This document shows positions 40,850 to 47,909 of a stretch of DNA of 64,000 nucleotides, piece after piece. The stretch spans positions 52,158 through 116,157 of the IMG/VR virus record IMGVR_UViG_3300025093_000009. One strand, given 5' to 3'. The position numbers were made by a program, and so were the translations under genes. How positions within the stretch are numbered: the first letter of the stretch is position 1; every line of letters begins with the position of its first letter. The DNA is from a virus. The notes beneath the pieces are model-generated. The model made no database searches. It had not been told where the DNA came from and was given only the letters and a program-made list of their open reading frames with translations.

Positions 40850-42031
40850 ATGAAAAGATATTTAATTCTGTTGGTTCTTTTCCTGTCATCATATGCTGTA
40901 AATGCCCAAGGTTTCTTTGACTCTCTTTACAAAGATTTCTTAAAATTTGGGACTGTATATGGTGCTGGTGATATTAGTAACTCAATAGAAGCATCTGAGC
41001 CAACTTATTTTGTTAGAACCAATCCCAATGGTAGTATATATGATATACCCGTTGTAGAAGATAATACACCTCAATACCCATTTGATTATAGATTAGGCTT
41101 TGGTATACGTAAACTAGCTAGGTTTAATTATGAAAGAAAACCTAGAAACTTTTATGATGGTACTGAGACACAACTTGCTTTTACAGCACCAACTTCAGCA
41201 TTTCAAGGATTAGAATATCAACTACACTATGAGAAAGAAAGGTGGAGAGGGGAGCACTTTGATAATAATAGATACTTTGTAAAACACACAGGTAAGTATC
41301 ATATAGTTAAAGCTGAGTCAAGAGAAGTAGGTAAGATCAACTTAAAGTATCAATCAGCAGAAGCAAGACTAAGGTTGCCTATAGGTAAGAAGTTTAGTAT
41401 ATCTGGCGGTGCAATCTACCGTACTCATGACCGTGCTTATGGATATAATCCAATTGAGATCTGGTTAAATGAAACTGATGAGGATGGGTTTGCAGTAAAC
41501 CCTTGGTACACTTTAGGTTTTATATATGGGTATGATGATATATTCTATACTGAAGAAGATGAAAATGGTAATGAAGTAAATGATTGGTATTGGATAGATC
41601 CAGATGGAAACAGAGTTGCAGATACAGATTTAGAATTTAGAGAAACAATCTTTAGAGATTTAATGAATAGATATAATAGAGAAGCATGGTCAACTCTAGA
41701 TAGATTTGGTGAGATTGCTCCTATAGTAGGATTTGATTATTATCATTATAAAAACAATTTCTGGTTGCATGCCTATGCTAACTGGATTCTTCCTTATCAT
41801 AAGTATATACAGGGGGATGAGCAGTGTTCTTATTTAAATAGAAACAATTGGGGTAAAGGAGGTTTAATTGAAGACTCACAATTTGAACAGTGGTCTGATT
41901 ATTCTTTTGGTGCAAACTTGGGATGGAAGGTAGGAAAACACCTTGGTGTGTTTATAGAGGGAGAATATGCAAAGATGTGGGATAGTGAACTATTCAATAC
42001 ATCTTTTGGACTTAATTATACATTTAGATAA
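40850..42031 (+). CDS. Phage-encoded outer-membrane beta-barrel-like protein
   Basis: The 393-aa protein starts with a clear signal peptide (MKRYLILLVLFLSSYAVNAQ, likely cut after NAQ). The mature part alternates aromatic and polar residues in amphipathic strands (AFTAPTSAFQGLEYQLHY, FSISGGAIYRTHDRAYGY, FWLHAYANWILPYH, YSFGANLGWKVGKHLGVFIE). It ends in a barrel-type last strand (TSFGLNYTFR). This is the architecture of small Bacteroidota outer-membrane proteins. It is the first gene after the virion cargo block, with a 95-bp gap, so it may have its own promoter. Its job could be surface change, receptor masking or help in lysis. I cannot name a specific family. Confidence 0.7.
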   Translation: MKRYLILLVLFLSSYAVNAQGFFDSLYKDFLKFGTVYGAGDISNSIEASEPTYFVRTNPNGSIYDIPVVEDNTPQYPFDYRLGFGIRKLARFNYERKPRNFYDGTETQLAFTAPTSAFQGLEYQLHYEKERWRGEHFDNNRYFVKHTGKYHIVKAESREVGKINLKYQSAEARLRLPIGKKFSISGGAIYRTHDRAYGYNPIEIWLNETDEDGFAVNPWYTLGFIYGYDDIFYTEEDENGNEVNDWYWIDPDGNRVADTDLEFRETIFRDLMNRYNREAWSTLDRFGEIAPIVGFDYYHYKNNFWLHAYANWILPYHKYIQGDEQCSYLNRNNWGKGGLIEDSQFEQWSDYSFGANLGWKVGKHLGVFIEGEYAKMWDSELFNTSFGLNYTFR

Positions 42032-42032
42032 A

Positions 42033-42437
42033 ATGAAACAGAAAACAAACGAAGAGATATTAGCTAAAATAGAAATAGATAAAATTGAGGCTAAGAGCAC
42101 AGCAAAAGAAATAGCATCAAAGCATTTAGGCAAGCATGCTATAAATTATATAACAGTATTAGTTGTAATAGGTGTAATAAGTTCTACAGCTTTAGAAGGT
42201 GGGGCACTAACAGCAGTTATTGGTTTAGTATCTACAGCAGCAATGGCACTGATAGGTATATTACAACATATAGTAGGTGCAAAAGAAAAAGAAGAAAAGC
42301 CTGAATTAGAAATAATTAAAAGCTTAATTAGAGAGTTATCTGATAAAGAAGATGATCCAATGCAGGTAGAAGTAACTGACTCAGATGTAACAGTTACAAA
42401 AGGTGAAAGCAAAGTAACAGCAAGTAAAAAGAAATAA
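42033..42437 (+). CDS. Holin-like small membrane protein
   Basis: I chose the ATG at 42033, 1 base after the previous stop, giving 134 aa. Earlier in-frame codons would overlap the barrel gene. After a charged helical N terminus there are two hydrophobic segments (YITVLVVIGVISSTALEG and LTAVIGLVSTAAMALIGIL, residues about 40-80) and a charged C-terminal tail ending in ESKVTASKKK. Size, two membrane passes and charged ends fit a holin. It sits beside other envelope genes, and a better-supported 3TM-type holin occurs at 49325, so this one could have another membrane role. Confidence 0.5.
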   Translation: MKQKTNEEILAKIEIDKIEAKSTAKEIASKHLGKHAINYITVLVVIGVISSTALEGGALTAVIGLVSTAAMALIGILQHIVGAKEKEEKPELEIIKSLIRELSDKEDDPMQVEVTDSDVTVTKGESKVTASKKK

Positions 42438-42438
42438 G

Positions 42439-42729
42439 ATGGCACAGACACCCCCACAGATAGGAGAGCAAACAAAAGTAACTTTAGATCTAAAAACTAT
42501 AGGTATGATTGTGGGCTTTGTAATTTCATTATCAACTATGTGGTTTACACTTAAAGCTGATATTGCATTAGCTATGGAGAGACCAGAACCTGTTATTGAA
42601 AGAGTAGAATATGATTTAAAAGACGAATTAGTAAGAGAAACAATAATGACCACCCAACAAGATGTTGAAGAGATTAAAGCAACGCTAGCCAAAATGGAGG
42701 AGCGTTTATATGAACTTAGCAAAAAGTAG
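42439..42729 (+). CDS. Small single-pass membrane protein with coiled coil
   Basis: The 96-aa protein has one membrane segment (IGMIVGFVISLSTMWFTL, residues about 21-38) followed by a charged heptad-rich helix (QDVEEIKATLAKMEERLYEL). This is an inner-membrane anchor with a periplasmic or cytoplasmic coil, as in i-spanins or holin partners. It follows the holin-like gene by 1 base and ends in TAG, showing that TAG is a real stop here. It could be a lysis accessory protein; no family was recognised. Confidence 0.5.
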   Translation: MAQTPPQIGEQTKVTLDLKTIGMIVGFVISLSTMWFTLKADIALAMERPEPVIERVEYDLKDELVRETIMTTQQDVEEIKATLAKMEERLYELSKK

Positions 42730-42731
42730 TC

Positions 42732-43133
42732 ATGAAAACATTCCTACTCACACTGATAACTCTACTAGTAACAACGGCTTTACATGGTCAATCTTGGGTT
42801 ACAGATGAGACAATAAATGATGCAATTTCTAGTCATTCTGGTTTTGATGATCATGATGAAATTGTAATTATAGAGTTCTATGCAGAATTCAATAAAGATA
42901 ACGCATTTAAAGACAGAGAAAAACTATCCGGTGTAACATATTATATGTGTGATGTAGCACAGGCACCACAATCTAAAAAACAATATAAAATAAGAATGGC
43001 ACCAACCATTCTTGTATTTTTAGACGGGTCTGTTGTATTGCAATACAAAGCAGGACTAGACTTACAGTGTCCAGTTACTTTAGCTGAGCTAGAAAAAAGC
43101 ATTGCTGAGGTACAAAAAGAATCTCAATTCTAA
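42732..43133 (+). CDS. Exported thioredoxin-fold protein lacking the CxxC site
   Basis: The 133-aa protein has a signal peptide (MKTFLLTLITLLVTTALHGQ). It then shows the thioredoxin pattern IVIIEFYAEF (residues 44-53) and, later, YKIRMAPTILVFLDGS with the conserved cis-proline P91. Where thioredoxin has W-C-G-P-C, this protein has F-N-K-D-N: both redox cysteines are replaced by N54 and N57. Only C73 and C108 remain. It therefore cannot be a classical disulphide exchanger and may be a periplasmic binding or chaperone-like protein. It lies in the envelope operon 2 bases after the preceding gene. Confidence 0.65.
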   Translation: MKTFLLTLITLLVTTALHGQSWVTDETINDAISSHSGFDDHDEIVIIEFYAEFNKDNAFKDREKLSGVTYYMCDVAQAPQSKKQYKIRMAPTILVFLDGSVVLQYKAGLDLQCPVTLAELEKSIAEVQKESQF

Positions 43134-43149
43134 AAACAATCAATAATAA

Positions 43150-43776
43150 ATGCAAAACATACTTTTCACCCTGGCATTCCTGCTTCCGGTATGCCTCTCC
43201 TCTTCACAAATATCAACTTGTGATGTAGAACTTCTCAACCTTGATTGGGATGCAAAACAAATAACCTTAACTCTTAATGATAATAATTGTATAAGTACTC
43301 CTGACTGGGTGCCTACAAATGATTCAGTTTATGCAATACAAATGTTCTTTTCATTTGATGGTTATAACTGTAGTATAGCATCTAACAACAATAATTTTTT
43401 ACCAAACCTTGGTCTAAATGATACCACCACCTATTCTATATCAGAGTGGGCTGATGCATTTAATTGTTTTGACTCAGCATTTGAACACTATATTGAAACG
43501 TGTGAAGCTGTAGTTGGTGTAACTGGTGCAAATAATACAATCAACATAGACGCAAATGGCAGTAATAACTACATAGGTTATAATCCTATATGGGATAACT
43601 GCTATGAAACTGTGTCTGTAGTTGAGGTAAATAAGAAAACCCTGCATACCATATATGATAGACAGGGTAATCTTATACTAGAAACTTATGATATTCCTTG
43701 GTCAGAGATGCAAGGTTTATACTTGATCAAGCAAGATAATATCATTTCTAAACACTTTGTTTCTGAAAGAAATTAA
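43150..43776 (+). CDS. Secreted Cys-containing protein with T9SS-type C-terminal sorting domain
   Basis: The 208-aa protein has a signal peptide (MQNILFTLAFLLPVCLSSSQ), a body with several cysteines (C24, C47, C73, C106, C118, C151), and an Asn/Gly segment (ANNTINIDANGSNNYIG). The last 50 residues read VVEVNKKTLHTIYDRQGNLI, then SEMQGLYLIKQDN and KHFVSE. They follow the type A sorting domain of the type 9 secretion system (beta strand, D-x-x-G, then GxYxI, then K-x-F-V). Proteins with this tail cross the outer membrane of Bacteroidota. It would be presented on or released from the cell surface during infection. The stop overlaps the 3' end of the minus-strand lipoprotein gene by 4 bases. Confidence 0.6.
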   Translation: MQNILFTLAFLLPVCLSSSQISTCDVELLNLDWDAKQITLTLNDNNCISTPDWVPTNDSVYAIQMFFSFDGYNCSIASNNNNFLPNLGLNDTTTYSISEWADAFNCFDSAFEHYIETCEAVVGVTGANNTINIDANGSNNYIGYNPIWDNCYETVSVVEVNKKTLHTIYDRQGNLILETYDIPWSEMQGLYLIKQDNIISKHFVSERN

Positions 43777-43976
43777 TTCCCCTCTGGATTTTTATTTCTT
43801 GAAGCTACAAGCTCCTGATAGTGGTCCTTGGAAATAGTAGTTCTTGTTACAATTACTACTTTGTCTTCATAAATGACAGCTTCCCTTGTTGTTTTGGGTG
43901 TCTCTGATATCAACTCTTGTGTAGGACCACAAGACGCAAAAGTTAATAACATCACCATTATTACTAGATTCTTCAT
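43773..43976 (-). CDS. Small lipoprotein (possible o-spanin)
   Basis: The 67-aa protein has a short hydrophobic leader ending in a lipobox (MVMLLTFASC, Cys at 16). A short polar domain rich in Thr, Val and charged residues follows (SETPKTTREAVIYEDKVVIV). Small lipoproteins of this size occur as outer-membrane spanin subunits in phages, but no partner is proven. It converges with the T9SS-tailed gene. It is separated by 54 bases from the zinc-ribbon gene upstream and could be its last operon member. Confidence 0.5.
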   Translation of the reverse strand: MKNLVIMVMLLTFASCGPTQELISETPKTTREAVIYEDKVVIVTRTTISKDHYQELVASRNKNPEGN

Positions 43977-44030
43977 AATGTTAAATTAATGTTACTATAC
44001 TATAAAGATACGGTAAAATAATAAGATTTC

Positions 44031-44369
44031 CTAACTTGTGAAGAAATGAATTGTCCAAGCTATTAGTCCATTTAACTGTAATGCAACAAGATTCCATTGT
44101 CTTCTAGTGCTTACTTGTATTAGTACAAGGATAAATCCTACCATAAAAAATATAGGTTCAACAGACCATTGACCAGCAATAAGAAAACCTGTCCCCATAT
44201 ATCCAGCACGACTTGCTAGTCTTTCTACAGGTGTTAGTCTTCTATCACGAACCATCATTCTAAGAACGTCACGCCACCAGTTGTATTCACATTTACGGCA
44301 TGTCTTTTTACTTGCAGTCTTAAAAAACCAATCAGGTCTTTTTTTCTGACAAACGTTACAGGTCTTCAT
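44031..44369 (-). CDS. Zinc-ribbon membrane protein
   Basis: I chose the Met at 44369, 14 bases inside the end of the upstream lipoprotein gene, giving 112 aa. The longer frame would add an unlikely N terminus overlapping that gene. The protein begins MKTCNVCQKKRPDWFFKTAS, followed by CRKCEY: two CxxC pairs that would bind zinc. Two hydrophobic segments follow (GYMGTGFLIAGQWSVEPIF and FFMVGFILVLIQV), plus a final hydrophobic stretch. The function is unknown. It is coupled to the lipoprotein and the ribonucleotide reductase genes upstream. Confidence 0.5.
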   Translation of the reverse strand: MKTCNVCQKKRPDWFFKTASKKTCRKCEYNWWRDVLRMMVRDRRLTPVERLASRAGYMGTGFLIAGQWSVEPIFFMVGFILVLIQVSTRRQWNLVALQLNGLIAWTIHFFTS

Positions 44370-44556
44370 CTGCATAATAAATTGAGTCTTTGTATCTCCA
44401 TCTTTCTCTTTCATCATTAATAGAATCTTGAATAGTATATATATGCATACTATCATCAATTATCTCCCAATGTAAAACATTAGGATCATTATCCGGGTGA
44501 TACTTAGCTTTACAACCTAGGCAAAGCAAAAGTAAAAATAAAAATTTAACCTTCAC
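44356..44556 (-). CDS. Small lipoprotein-like protein
   Basis: The 66-aa protein has a leader MKVKFLFLLLLCLGC with a weak lipobox, the Cys being at residue 15. The mature part is short and very polar (HPDNDPNVLHWEIIDDSM, NDERERWRYKDSIYYADEDL). The start overlaps the end of nrdA by 11 bases and the end overlaps the zinc-ribbon gene, so the three are probably translated in sequence. An envelope or spanin-like role is possible; no family was recognised. Confidence 0.45.
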   Translation of the reverse strand: MKVKFLFLLLLCLGCKAKYHPDNDPNVLHWEIIDDSMHIYTIQDSINDERERWRYKDSIYYADEDL

Positions 44557-46171
44557 AACTTGAACATTCTAATATATTTCTAGCAAAGTCTTGAGCACTA
44601 CTCTTACTAAATTGATAGTACAAAGTTTTCACGCCCTCTTCCCATGCATACAAATATAATTGATTAATATGCTTAGCAGATACAGATGGATCAATCATTA
44701 AGTTAAGTGACTGTGACTGATCAATATACTTTTGTCTCTGTGCTGCTTGTAATACAATCTCTTTTGGAGAGATCTCAACAAAAGATTTAAATACAGCTTT
44801 AGTAGGAAAGTCTAAATGTTGAACACTACCATCTTTACTTAGAATAGACTTCCAAGTTTTATCCGTATTTAATCCGTACTTCTCAAGTTCTGCTTCTAAG
44901 AATGGATTCTTATAAACTGTTTTAGACTTAGCAAGATCCTTGATAAAGTAATTTGACTTAATAGGTTCAATACCCATAGATACTGCACCATGGATAAATG
45001 AACTAGACTTGGTAGGAGCAATAGCCATTAGTGTAGTATTAGCATAACCCTCTCTTAAGCATGTATAGCCCCAATCATTATGAAGCTTTCTAGAAGCAAT
45101 CTCACTTCTATCTTTAAGAGTTCTAAATATTTCACTGTTTAATCCTTTAGCTTGTAGTGAGTCAAACTCAATAAGCTTTGATTGAAATAATGAATGATAT
45201 CCAAGAACACCTAATCCAATTGCTCTATGTTTTTCAGCAAAGTTATATGCTCTTTTCATACCAGGCATGGTTTCAGCTTTAATAATAAACTCATCCATTA
45301 CAGCATTTAAGAAATAAACATATGTTTCAATTGCATCTGTTTCTTTAATTTCATCCCAGTGTAATAAATTGATAGAACCAAGACAGCAGACAAAAGAGTT
45401 ATAGCTATCTGTAGGTAATTGTATTTCTGAGCAAAGATTAGATGCCGTGATCTCCATACCAAGCTCTTTATAAGGAGAGTTGTTATTTGTATTATCCTTA
45501 AACATTATATAAGGAAATCCAAACTCTGATCTACGCTGTATAATCTTAGCCCATATTTTACGCTTCTTTCTATCACCAGCTTTCATCTCTTCCATCCATG
45601 CATCAGTAACTGTAACACCATACTGTAAATTTTGTATTGGGTTTCCCTCAGTACCAATATCTAAGAACTCATCAATATCAGAGTGCTCAACTGGTAAGTA
45701 TACTGCACATGCACCACGTCTAGCTTCAGATTGTTTACATACATCTACTACAGTGTCATACATTCTAGCATAGTGTATGGGTCCATCTGCATGACCACCT
45801 GTTGATATTACACTACCTCTAGGTCTAATGTTACCTAGGTAAGCACTTGTTCCTCCACCATACTTAGACATCATACCTATCTCACGTCCTGCATTAAGTA
45901 TACTATCTAAATTATCATCTATGTTTGATCCATAGCAACTAATAGGTAAACCTTTTTGCTTACCAAAGTTAATCCAAACAGGAGTAGACAAAGAGTAAAA
46001 CCCTCTTGCCATATAATCCTCAAACTTTTCTGCAAATCCTTTTATATTCAAATACTTTTCTGCTTTTATAGCAATGTCTTTGATTCTTTGTTCTGGGGTT
46101 TCTGATATATATCCCCTTGATAAAAATGTGCGGCTGTCTTCATTCAGCCAATAGTATTTATTATATTCCAT
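44546..46171 (-). CDS. nrdA: Ribonucleotide reductase, class I large subunit
   Basis: The enzyme reduces ribonucleotides to deoxyribonucleotides for phage DNA synthesis. The 541-aa chain has the key residues: C79 in LPISCYGS and C262 in VCCLGSINL (the redox pair), N245-L-C247-S-E249 (active-site NxCxE), YLPVEHSDI, the radical-transfer pair TLYYQ, and a C-terminal shuttle C536SSC539EG. It lacks the N-terminal ATP-cone and is much shorter than the approximately 750 residues of the E. coli form, so dATP feedback is probably absent. That is common in phages. nrdB lies 11 bases upstream on the same strand. Its 5' end resembles a short copy in the nrdB leader. Confidence 0.95.
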   Translation of the reverse strand: MEYNKYYWLNEDSRTFLSRGYISETPEQRIKDIAIKAEKYLNIKGFAEKFEDYMARGFYSLSTPVWINFGKQKGLPISCYGSNIDDNLDSILNAGREIGMMSKYGGGTSAYLGNIRPRGSVISTGGHADGPIHYARMYDTVVDVCKQSEARRGACAVYLPVEHSDIDEFLDIGTEGNPIQNLQYGVTVTDAWMEEMKAGDRKKRKIWAKIIQRRSEFGFPYIMFKDNTNNNSPYKELGMEITASNLCSEIQLPTDSYNSFVCCLGSINLLHWDEIKETDAIETYVYFLNAVMDEFIIKAETMPGMKRAYNFAEKHRAIGLGVLGYHSLFQSKLIEFDSLQAKGLNSEIFRTLKDRSEIASRKLHNDWGYTCLREGYANTTLMAIAPTKSSSFIHGAVSMGIEPIKSNYFIKDLAKSKTVYKNPFLEAELEKYGLNTDKTWKSILSKDGSVQHLDFPTKAVFKSFVEISPKEIVLQAAQRQKYIDQSQSLNLMIDPSVSAKHINQLYLYAWEEGVKTLYYQFSKSSAQDFARNILECSSCEG

Positions 46172-46182
46172 TGGTTTAGTTT

Positions 46183-47163
46183 TTAAAATAGATCATCAAC
46201 TGTGATGCTCTTACTTTTCTTATTATAGTCTATGCTTTTCTTGTAGAAGAAATCACCTTCTTTGGTACCAGTGATCTCAATATCAAACCACTCAACAGAC
46301 TGTAGCTTTTCTTTATCAACTTCAAAAATAGGATTCATACCTATTTTCTCTAGAGAGTTGTTAAATCTGTTTTTTATAAAGTTATAGATTGTCAGCTTAG
46401 GTAAAAAGTCAAGTTCACCTTGTTCAAAAATCCAATCTAATATACCACATTCAGCTCTATATGCTTTTCTACAAGCAGAATAAATCAACTCTTCAAACTC
46501 TGCATCAAACCACTCTGGGTTTTCTTTTTTAATAATATTAATAATCTCAGCACCAAAGTTACCATGTATTTCTTCTTCTTTGCTTGTAGCTTCAACAACA
46601 TTAGATATACCTTTAAGTACATTTTTATCTTTGTTAAAGCTCATCATGATTAAGAACTGACTGAATAAACTTACGTGCTCTATAAAGAGAGAAAATAGTA
46701 ATACTGATTTAGTATACATTTTATCATCTCTAGAGCGGGTACCATCTAAGTACTTCTTTAAGTACTTAATTCTGTTAGCAATTGCTGGTACCTCAACAAC
46801 ATTTTGAAACTCTTCTTCTAATCCTAAGATTCTTAATAGTCTAGCATACGCATCTTTATGTCTAACTTCAGACTCAGCAAATGTAAATCCTACATCTCCA
46901 ATCTCTGTAATTGGCATACGCTTATACAGGTCACCCCAAAAAGTTTTAACGTTTACTTCAATCTGTGCAATTGCTAGCATGGTCTTTTTAATGACATCAC
47001 GCTCTTGATCTGTTATAGTGACTTTGAAGTCTTGAATATCTTCTGTAAAATTAAATTCTGTATCTATCCAGTAAGAATGTCTGATAGCATCTTTGTATTC
47101 TAAAAGTTGAGGATATTCATAAGGTAAAATATTTGTTCTGGGTTTGAAGATGTTTTTGTTCAT
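46183..47163 (-). CDS. nrdB: Ribonucleotide reductase, class I small (radical) subunit
   Basis: The 326-aa protein forms the dimetal-tyrosyl radical that drives NrdA. The ligands E99 and H102 and the radical Tyr Y106 are seen in ESEVRHKDAY. The second half has E162 (FIEHVS) and E197/H200 (KEEEIHGNFG). The first metal ligand appears to be E69 (IAQIEVNVKTFW) where the E. coli enzyme has Asp. It is the first gene of the minus-strand operon nrdB-nrdA-lipoprotein-zinc ribbon and is transcribed from the divergent region 47164-47425. Confidence 0.95.
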   Translation of the reverse strand: MNKNIFKPRTNILPYEYPQLLEYKDAIRHSYWIDTEFNFTEDIQDFKVTITDQERDVIKKTMLAIAQIEVNVKTFWGDLYKRMPITEIGDVGFTFAESEVRHKDAYARLLRILGLEEEFQNVVEVPAIANRIKYLKKYLDGTRSRDDKMYTKSVLLFSLFIEHVSLFSQFLIMMSFNKDKNVLKGISNVVEATSKEEEIHGNFGAEIINIIKKENPEWFDAEFEELIYSACRKAYRAECGILDWIFEQGELDFLPKLTIYNFIKNRFNNSLEKIGMNPIFEVDKEKLQSVEWFDIEITGTKEGDFFYKKSIDYNKKSKSITVDDLF

Positions 47164-47198
47164 AATGATTGTGTATTAAGGATTAAAAAGCCCCATTC

Positions 47199-47221
47199 CT
47201 CCTTAGAAAAATGCGGCTGTC
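47199..47221 (-). repeat. Degenerate copy of the nrdA 5' coding segment in the nrdB leader
   Basis: On the minus strand GACAGCCGCA (47221-47212) is followed by TTTTTCTAAGGAGGA. In nrdA the same GACAGCCGCA (46138-46129) is followed by CATTTTTATCAAGGGGA. Read in frame the leader gives DSRIFLRR against DSRTFLSR in nrdA, and then stops. The shared GC-rich 10-mer stands out in this AT-rich DNA. It looks like a remnant of a second nrdA start or a duplication scar. Confidence 0.4.
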
Positions 47222-47252
47222 AGATATATATAATTTAAGAAATGCTAATGAC

Positions 47253-47259
47253 ATACAAA
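47253..47259 (-). promoter_or_regulatory. Promoter-like TTTGTAT box for the nrdB operon
   Basis: On the minus strand TTAACTTTTGTATG lies about 90 bases before the nrdB ATG. It matches the TTTGTAT core seen at 12223, 47312 and 47387 and the Bacteroidota -7 pattern (TA, spacer, TTTG). The long leader that would result contains the nrdA-like copy. Confidence 0.3.
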
Positions 47260-47311
47260 AGTTAATTGACCCTTTTTATTCTCACTTATGTAAACTTTAA
47301 CTAAGTTAAAT

Positions 47312-47321
47312 TTTGTATATT
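47312..47321 (+). promoter_or_regulatory. Promoter-like TTTGTATATT box 1 upstream of the small-protein operon
   Basis: TTAAATTTTGTATATT lies 105 bases before the ATG at 47426. It is the first of two tandem copies of the same box in this 262-bp divergent region, which otherwise holds no gene that I can see. Confidence 0.35.
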
Positions 47322-47386
47322 GAAATGAGTAGGCTTAGCAAAGATAACATTTATATATGTTAATCACTTTGTTAAGTCTCACAAAA

Positions 47387-47397
47387 TTTGTATATTA
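47387..47397 (+). promoter_or_regulatory. Promoter-like TTTGTATATTA box 2 upstream of the small-protein operon
   Basis: TTTGTATATTATTAATATAG lies 29 bases before the ATG at 47426. It is almost identical to the box at 12223 (TTTGTATATTAATAATATA). Position and repetition support a promoter role. Confidence 0.4.
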
Positions 47398-47425
47398 TTA
47401 ATATAGTAGTTTAAAATACATTATT

Positions 47426-47677
47426 ATGTTTAAAAGAATCATCAGAGTACTATGGACATTTGGCCCAAAAGATTATTGGGACGGATTATGGTCACGTACA
47501 ACTATTGACGAGAAAGCTGAGGCTACTCTTGTTGAGATAGTTAAAAGATATAAGCTTACAGCAGACGAATTAGCTGATGTAGGTAAAGCAATAAAAGAGG
47601 TAGGTAACCAGTTAGGTCACGTACCAAAAGCTGTTGCAGGCAAGACAAGAAAACGAGTTAGTAAAAAAGCAAAGTAA
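47426..47677 (+). CDS. Small helical protein with basic tail
   Basis: The 83-aa protein has an aromatic N terminus (MFKRIIRVLWTFGPKDYWDG), a predicted amphipathic helix (ATLVEIVKRYKLTADELADV) and a very basic end (GKTRKRVSKKAK). It begins a run of tightly overlapping small genes: its TAA shares bases with the ATG of the next. The basic tail suggests contact with nucleic acid or packaging inside the virion. No family was recognised. Confidence 0.6.
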   Translation: MFKRIIRVLWTFGPKDYWDGLWSRTTIDEKAEATLVEIVKRYKLTADELADVGKAIKEVGNQLGHVPKAVAGKTRKRVSKKAK

Positions 47678-47811
47678 TGGCACGCCTACAAGTAGCTGTA
47701 TATGAGAAACCCTCAAAGAAAAAAAGACCGGGGGTTCATGCAAAAAGTAAAAGTTCTAGTTTGAAGTCAAGCAAGAACTATAAAAAGAAATATAACGGAC
47801 AAGGACGATGA
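47677..47811 (+). CDS. Tiny basic protein (44 aa)
   Basis: The ATG at 47677 overlaps the previous stop (TAATG). The frame ends with TGA at 47809-47811. The peptide is extremely Lys/Ser-rich (EKPSKKKRPGVHAKSKSSS, NYKKKYNGQGR). Similar short basic peptides are common in structural clusters of Bacteroidota phages, and the coupled overlaps on both sides argue that it is translated. Function unknown; nucleic-acid binding is likely from charge alone. Confidence 0.65.
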   Translation: MARLQVAVYEKPSKKKRPGVHAKSKSSSLKSSKNYKKKYNGQGR

Positions 47812-47909
47812 GACAAGTATGTTTATTTATTCAATGGATATCACGTGGTAAAATCTGTATGGGTTATTGCCGTCAAGGTCTTTGTAAAAAAACCAAGAGT
47901 AAGATATAA
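47808..47909 (+). CDS. Tiny Cys-containing protein (33 aa)
   Basis: The ATG overlaps the preceding TGA (ATGA) and the stop TAA at 47907-47909 overlaps the next ATG. The peptide MRQVCLFIQWISRGKICMGY has further cysteines (C21, C26), giving four in 33 residues: C5, C17, C21, C26. That spacing could bind a metal ion. It is supported by the tight overlaps and the absence of any other frame in this interval. No family was recognised. Confidence 0.45.
   Translation: MRQVCLFIQWISRGKICMGYCRQGLCKKTKSKI

Noticed and set aside
41967-42032. Longer start for the holin-like gene overlapping the barrel gene
   Set aside because: The extra 22 residues would overlap the end of the barrel gene. The ATG at 42033, right after the previous stop, fits the spacing of the operon.
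47176-47196. Six-codon open frame (MGLFNP) behind an AAGGAGGA sequence upstream of nrdB
   Set aside because: The AAGGAGGA abuts the ATG with no spacer, other genes here do not use Shine-Dalgarno sites, and the stretch is better explained as the nrdA-like copy.
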